34,896 nucleotides of DNA, taken from contig WHTP01000062.1 of assembly GCA_009377695.1 (NCBI GenBank), positions 1 to 34,896 of the forward strand, given 5' to 3'. This document shows positions 32,030 to 34,896 of the stretch, in pieces. Position 1 is the first letter of the stretch, and the number at the start of each line of letters is the position of its first letter. A program made the position numbers and the translations under genes. The stretch is from Hyphomicrobiales bacterium (lineage in GTDB: Bacteria > Pseudomonadota > Alphaproteobacteria > Rhizobiales > Xanthobacteraceae). The notes under the pieces were generated by a model. The model had not been told where the DNA came from and searched no databases. It worked only from the letters and a program-made list of their open reading frames with translations.

Positions 32030-34369
32030 TCAGAAGTTGAACGTAGTCGATGCCAGATAGGTGCGTGGCGCTCCGACTGTTAAGACGCCGTCGGACGTAT
32101 ATGATCCAGCCCAGTAGCTCTTGTTAGCAACGTTCTCGACGGCGAATCGGACCGTGATGGGCTTGCCATTCCAGGGGGACGCGAACGTATAGCGGGCGCC
32201 GAGGTCGAGCCGTGTCCAGTCTGGGATCGATTGCGTGTTTGCTGCATTGACATAGACACCGCTGGTATAGATGACCCTGCCAGCGAGGGTCAGCCCCGGA
32301 ATGAACGGTGTGTCCCACTCGGCGCCAAGGTTGACGTTGACGTCGGCGACGCCTTGCGCCTTGTGCCCGTCATTGGCGCCGCCTGCGGTTTTCGTCAGTC
32401 GTCCATCAATGAAGGCCACACCGCCCAGCAAGCGGACCGCCGGAGTGATTTCACCAAACACGTTGATCTCGACGCCGCGATTGCGCTGTTCGCCATCAAG
32501 GACCTGACGGAGGTTATTGGGAGCCACACCGACTGTGACGAAAGATGGCCGCGTGATCTCGAAAGCGGCTACAGTCGTCGTGATGCGGCCGAAATCGACT
32601 TTGACGCCGGCCTCTGTCTGCTTGGTCTGCGTGGGTGGAAACACCTCGCCCGCATTGACAAACTGATTGGAAACAGTGCGCCCTGCTTGAAGACCCTCGA
32701 TGTAGTTGGCGTACACCGAGACATTATCCAGAGGTTTCACCAAGATGGCATAGGCGGGGCTCCAGACCGATGCTTCGGTGGACGGCGATAATATTGCTCC
32801 GTTCACCGCATTTACGCTCGACGAGCCGGCCGTCTGGTGGCGCGCACCGACGGTGAGCTGAACCCGGTTGTTCAGGATCGACATGGTGTCTGCCATGCCC
32901 ACGCTGGACAGGTTTGTGTCTCCCACAGGGTTGCTGGTAAGCGCGAACGTCGGCACCGGGATGTTGAGATTGGGATTGTAGAGATTGGAGAAGACAAAAC
33001 CGGTAAGAGGCCCGGCAATAGGCGTCGCCGCTTGGTGGAAGAACTCATTGCTGGTGCGGTCGATCTTTGAATAGTTCACGTTCAGAGCGTGATTGACCGG
33101 GCCCGTGTCAGCGACCGCCCGAACGCCCACCTGTCCGGCCCAGGTCTCGAAGGTGCTCGGGCCCTTGATCGGTCGCGACACCCAGTTTCCTACCCCTCCG
33201 GCGTTCGTGACGATTGGCGAGGGATATTTAAAATCGATGTGGCTATTGTGCCAGCCATATGCGGCGTAAGCCGTAATGTTGTCAGTGATATCGACTTCGC
33301 CCTGGACCATCGCGAATTTGTCGGTTGGGCGCCAATACGACCAGGGCACGCCGCCGTAGTTCGATCCTGCCTTTGGGGGCGGGGGAACGAAGGTGCCGGG
33401 CGCGATCGTGACAAATCGCAACGGACTGCTCAGGTCGTCCGACTGATAGCCGATGTCTGCGGAGAGGCGCACGCGTTCGCCGCGATAATCGAGATTGAGC
33501 ACGGCATTGCCGAATTCATCCGTCTGCCGATCGATGTTGGTATTGCCGTTGCGGTAGCCGCCATTGAATCGTACGCCGAACTCCTTGTGATCGCCAAAGC
33601 GTCTTGCGAAATCGATCTCCGCTCCGATATGGGACTTCGACGCATAGGTCGTCGTAAGCTGTGTAATCGGAAAATCAGGCGCCTGCTTGGTGATGAGATT
33701 GATGCTTCCACCGATTGCGCCGGCGGGAGGCATCCCGTTCAATAGGGCGCTCGGCCCACTGATGACTTCGACGCGTTCCGCGAAATTGGGGGCCGTCGAA
33801 TAGTACGGCGCGAGGCCGTAGAGATTGTTCAATCCGATATCGTTGTTGCCGTAGAAGAAGCCGCGGATGTGGTAGATATCCTGGCCGAAGCCGGCGCTGG
33901 CGCCCGATACGACTCGCACTGACGGATTATTCATCAAGACATCGCCGACCGTGCGCGCCTGCTGGTCCTGGATGAGCTTTGCCGTATAGCTCGTCTGGCT
34001 GAACGGCGTGTCCATCACGCTGCGATTGCCGAGCATTCCAAGCCGCCCACCAGTCGCGACTTGTCCGCCGGCATAGGGCGGAGGTGGCGCGCCGAGAGCG
34101 CCGGTCGAAGGCGTGACATAGGGGACAGCCGCAGGCGGGGTCACCGGAGCTGCGACACGCCGAGCCGGCGCGCGCGCTTTCTTCTTCGCGGCTCGCTGAG
34201 GTCGTGCGCGTCGTGCGGGTTGGCGTTTTGGCGGGTCAACTGTGACGGCAGGTAAGGGGACGGATTCTTCCGCGTAAACGTCTTTTGTTGAATAGAGAAG
34301 GGACAGCGCGAGATAGCTCACCGTACCACAACAAATCGCCCAGTAGAGTTTCTTCTTTACAGGATTCAT
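32030..34369 (-). CDS. TonB-dependent siderophore receptor
   Basis: A ~779-residue outer-membrane receptor of the FhuA/FpvA/FoxA class (siderophore TonB receptor). The signal peptide is residues 1 to about 33 (MNPVKKKLYW, hydrophobic core, then VYA). A TonB-box-like PAVTVDP follows, then an Arg/Lys/Pro/Ala-rich linker of about 50 residues. The plug begins around RSVMDTPFSQTSYT and carries ARTVGDVLMNNPSVRV, IRGFF and ERVEVISGPSALLNG. The barrel ends in TYLASTTFNF with the terminal Phe typical of BAM substrates. No N-terminal STN signalling domain is present, so it is a transport-only receptor. The frame extends to a TTG at 34399, but the ATG at 34369 (or 34372) has GGGG close upstream and starts the signal peptide sensibly. 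Confidence 0.95.
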   Translation of the reverse strand: MNPVKKKLYWAICCGTVSYLALSLLYSTKDVYAEESVPLPAVTVDPPKRQPARRARPQRAAKKKARAPARRVAAPVTPPAAVPYVTPSTGALGAPPPPYAGGQVATGGRLGMLGNRSVMDTPFSQTSYTAKLIQDQQARTVGDVLMNNPSVRVVSGASAGFGQDIYHIRGFFYGNNDIGLNNLYGLAPYYSTAPNFAERVEVISGPSALLNGMPPAGAIGGSINLITKQAPDFPITQLTTTYASKSHIGAEIDFARRFGDHKEFGVRFNGGYRNGNTNIDRQTDEFGNAVLNLDYRGERVRLSADIGYQSDDLSSPLRFVTIAPGTFVPPPPKAGSNYGGVPWSYWRPTDKFAMVQGEVDITDNITAYAAYGWHNSHIDFKYPSPIVTNAGGVGNWVSRPIKGPSTFETWAGQVGVRAVADTGPVNHALNVNYSKIDRTSNEFFHQAATPIAGPLTGFVFSNLYNPNLNIPVPTFALTSNPVGDTNLSSVGMADTMSILNNRVQLTVGARHQTAGSSSVNAVNGAILSPSTEASVWSPAYAILVKPLDNVSVYANYIEGLQAGRTVSNQFVNAGEVFPPTQTKQTEAGVKVDFGRITTTVAAFEITRPSFVTVGVAPNNLRQVLDGEQRNRGVEINVFGEITPAVRLLGGVAFIDGRLTKTAGGANDGHKAQGVADVNVNLGAEWDTPFIPGLTLAGRVIYTSGVYVNAANTQSIPDWTRLDLGARYTFASPWNGKPITVRFAVENVANKSYWAGSYTSDGVLTVGAPRTYLASTTFNF

Positions 34370-34442
34370 CATCACCCCGAATTCGATCGCCTCACCCAAG
34401 CTGTTCTTACAGCATCATTGAGCGAGTAGAATGTTTCGGGTG

Positions 34443-34455
34443 TTAGAAGCTCTAA
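34443..34455 (-). promoter_or_regulatory. TTAGA-N3-TCTAA palindrome, possible iron-responsive operator of the receptor gene
   Basis: A perfect inverted repeat TTAGA-AGC-TCTAA lies 74 nt upstream of the receptor ATG on its strand, inside an AT-rich stretch. It resembles the Irr-bound iron control element (TTTAGAA-N3-TTCTAAA), but its half-sites are 2 bp closer than in that consensus. A weak promoter guess overlaps it on the minus strand: TTCGAC, 17 nt, TTTAGA. Confidence 0.4.
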
Positions 34456-34521
34456 AAACAGCGCTCGTTTATTGTCGAATGTTGTATTTTTGTCGACGCG
34501 CGACGCATTCGTCGCCTCTTT

Positions 34522-34542
34522 TTAGAATTAGAATTCTTAGAA
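34522..34542 (-). promoter_or_regulatory. Triple TTAGAA repeat upstream of the receptor gene, ICE-like
   Basis: Three copies of TTAGAA occur at 34522-34527, 34528-34533 and 34537-34542, and the central GAATTC adds local dyad symmetry. The element is about 153 nt upstream of the receptor start, in a conspicuously AT-rich intergenic region. TTAGAA/TTCTAA half-sites are typical of Irr-type control in Bradyrhizobium-like bacteria. The arrangement is mainly direct repeats rather than the canonical inverted pair, so binding is uncertain. Confidence 0.35.
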
Positions 34543-34548
34543 ACTATA

Positions 34549-34776
34549 TCAGCTTGCGCACCGAGCCGCGCGTGGTCGCGCGAATGATGAACTTGCGGTC
34601 TTTGGACGTGCTTCCTGAACAAGTTCGACGGCAGATGCCGGCAGCCGGGTGTCGGTATGCAGGAAGAGCAACACGTCTCCATGCGCATGCGCTGCACCGA
34701 CGTTCATCTGCGAGGCGCGGCCACGCGGGGCGTCAACGACCTGGTCGGAAAGCGGTCGCGCTAACCCATCTTTCAC
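34549..34776 (-). pseudogene. Fragment of a TIGR04283-like family 2 glycosyltransferase
   Basis: On the minus strand about 35 residues match the middle of TIGR04283-type glycosyltransferases (arsenosugar-biosynthesis-associated): [18 protein letters not shown], then [21 protein letters not shown]. The expected N-terminal Rossmann start and the C-terminal half are absent. The frame opens from a GTG at 34776 without a good ribosome site, and after QEA it becomes low-quality sequence. At that point another minus-strand frame reads [20 protein letters not shown] then stop, which looks like the end of a different or frame-shifted protein. I read this as a deleted remnant. The remaining bases to the window end (34777-34896) show no gene or RNA that I recognise. 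Confidence 0.6.
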
Positions 34777-34896
34777 GATTCGCGGCGATTTGCTCGTTTT
34801 TCGGGGTGCGAAGGGGGCAAAAACCGAGTCGGATCAATGGCGAGTTTGCGAGATCGGCGTGTAGTGTAGACCTACTATCTTTCGGCCTTGGGGCGA

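Noticed and set aside
34370-34399. TTG-initiated extension of the receptor
   Set aside because: It places ten polar and acidic residues before a signal peptide that begins properly at MNPVKKK, and the ATG at 34369 has a closer ribosome-site candidate.
1-34896. CRISPR arrays, tRNA or rRNA genes, transposases
   Set aside because: None seen. The only large repeats are the NRPS module duplications, and no transposase-like protein or terminal inverted repeat was found.

Overview
The window is most of a lipopeptide-siderophore biosynthesis and uptake locus from a high-GC alphaproteobacterium. The style of the genes points to the Bradyrhizobium / Rhodopseudomonas / Afipia group (Nitrobacteraceae). 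The pointers are GC-rich coding throughout, a TonB-dependent receptor with a Pro/Arg/Lys-rich linker after the TonB box, and TTAGAA/TTCTAA repeats upstream of that receptor that resemble the iron control elements of Irr-regulated alphaproteobacterial genes. The taxonomic call is inference; there is no rRNA or marker gene in the window.

Plus strand, 3-31124, is one tightly packed operon with gaps of at most 27 nt and several overlaps. In order: the tail of an unidentified gene; an MbtH-like protein (136-363); a type II thioesterase (376-1122); a SyrP/TauD-type Fe(II)/2-oxoglutarate hydroxylase (1150-2124); NRPS 1 (2128-11934: FAAL-ACP-C-A-PCP-E-C-A-PCP); NRPS 2 (11931-15308: C-A-PCP); NRPS 3 (15301-27228: C-A-PCP-E-C-A-PCP-C-A-PCP-TE); an HSL-family esterase (27225-28199); a Tat-exported FhuD-like binding protein (28196-29125); and a fused FhuB-type permease (29112-31124). 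Minus strand, converging on fhuB with 6 nt between stop codons, are fhuC (31922-31131) and a TonB-dependent siderophore receptor (34369-32030), with the receptor promoter region to its right. The right edge holds a fragment of a TIGR04283-like glycosyltransferase.

Reading adenylation pocket residues by alignment to GrsA, I predict a fatty-acyl hexapeptide: acyl - D-Asp (probably beta-hydroxylated by the SyrP-like enzyme) - X (code DIEFIGAIAK, probably a basic residue) - Gly - D-B - Gly - B. B is the same residue at positions 4 and 6 (code DGEGSGGVTK, probably basic: Orn, hydroxy-Orn, Lys, Arg or Dab). If B is N-hydroxyornithine, two hydroxamates plus one beta-hydroxyaspartate would make a hexadentate Fe(III) ligand. 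No ornithine N-hydroxylase, N-acyl/formyl transferase, exporter or regulator gene is visible, so these should lie outside the window or elsewhere in the genome. The ferric siderophore would enter through the receptor and FhuDBC-type transporter, and the esterase may help release iron or trim the product.

The megasynthases are mosaics: two ~2.4 kb E-C blocks and two ~1.6 kb glycine A-domain blocks are near-duplicates, module 2 has a chimeric A domain, and module 5 appears to have lost its epimerase while the next C domain kept its D-accepting type.
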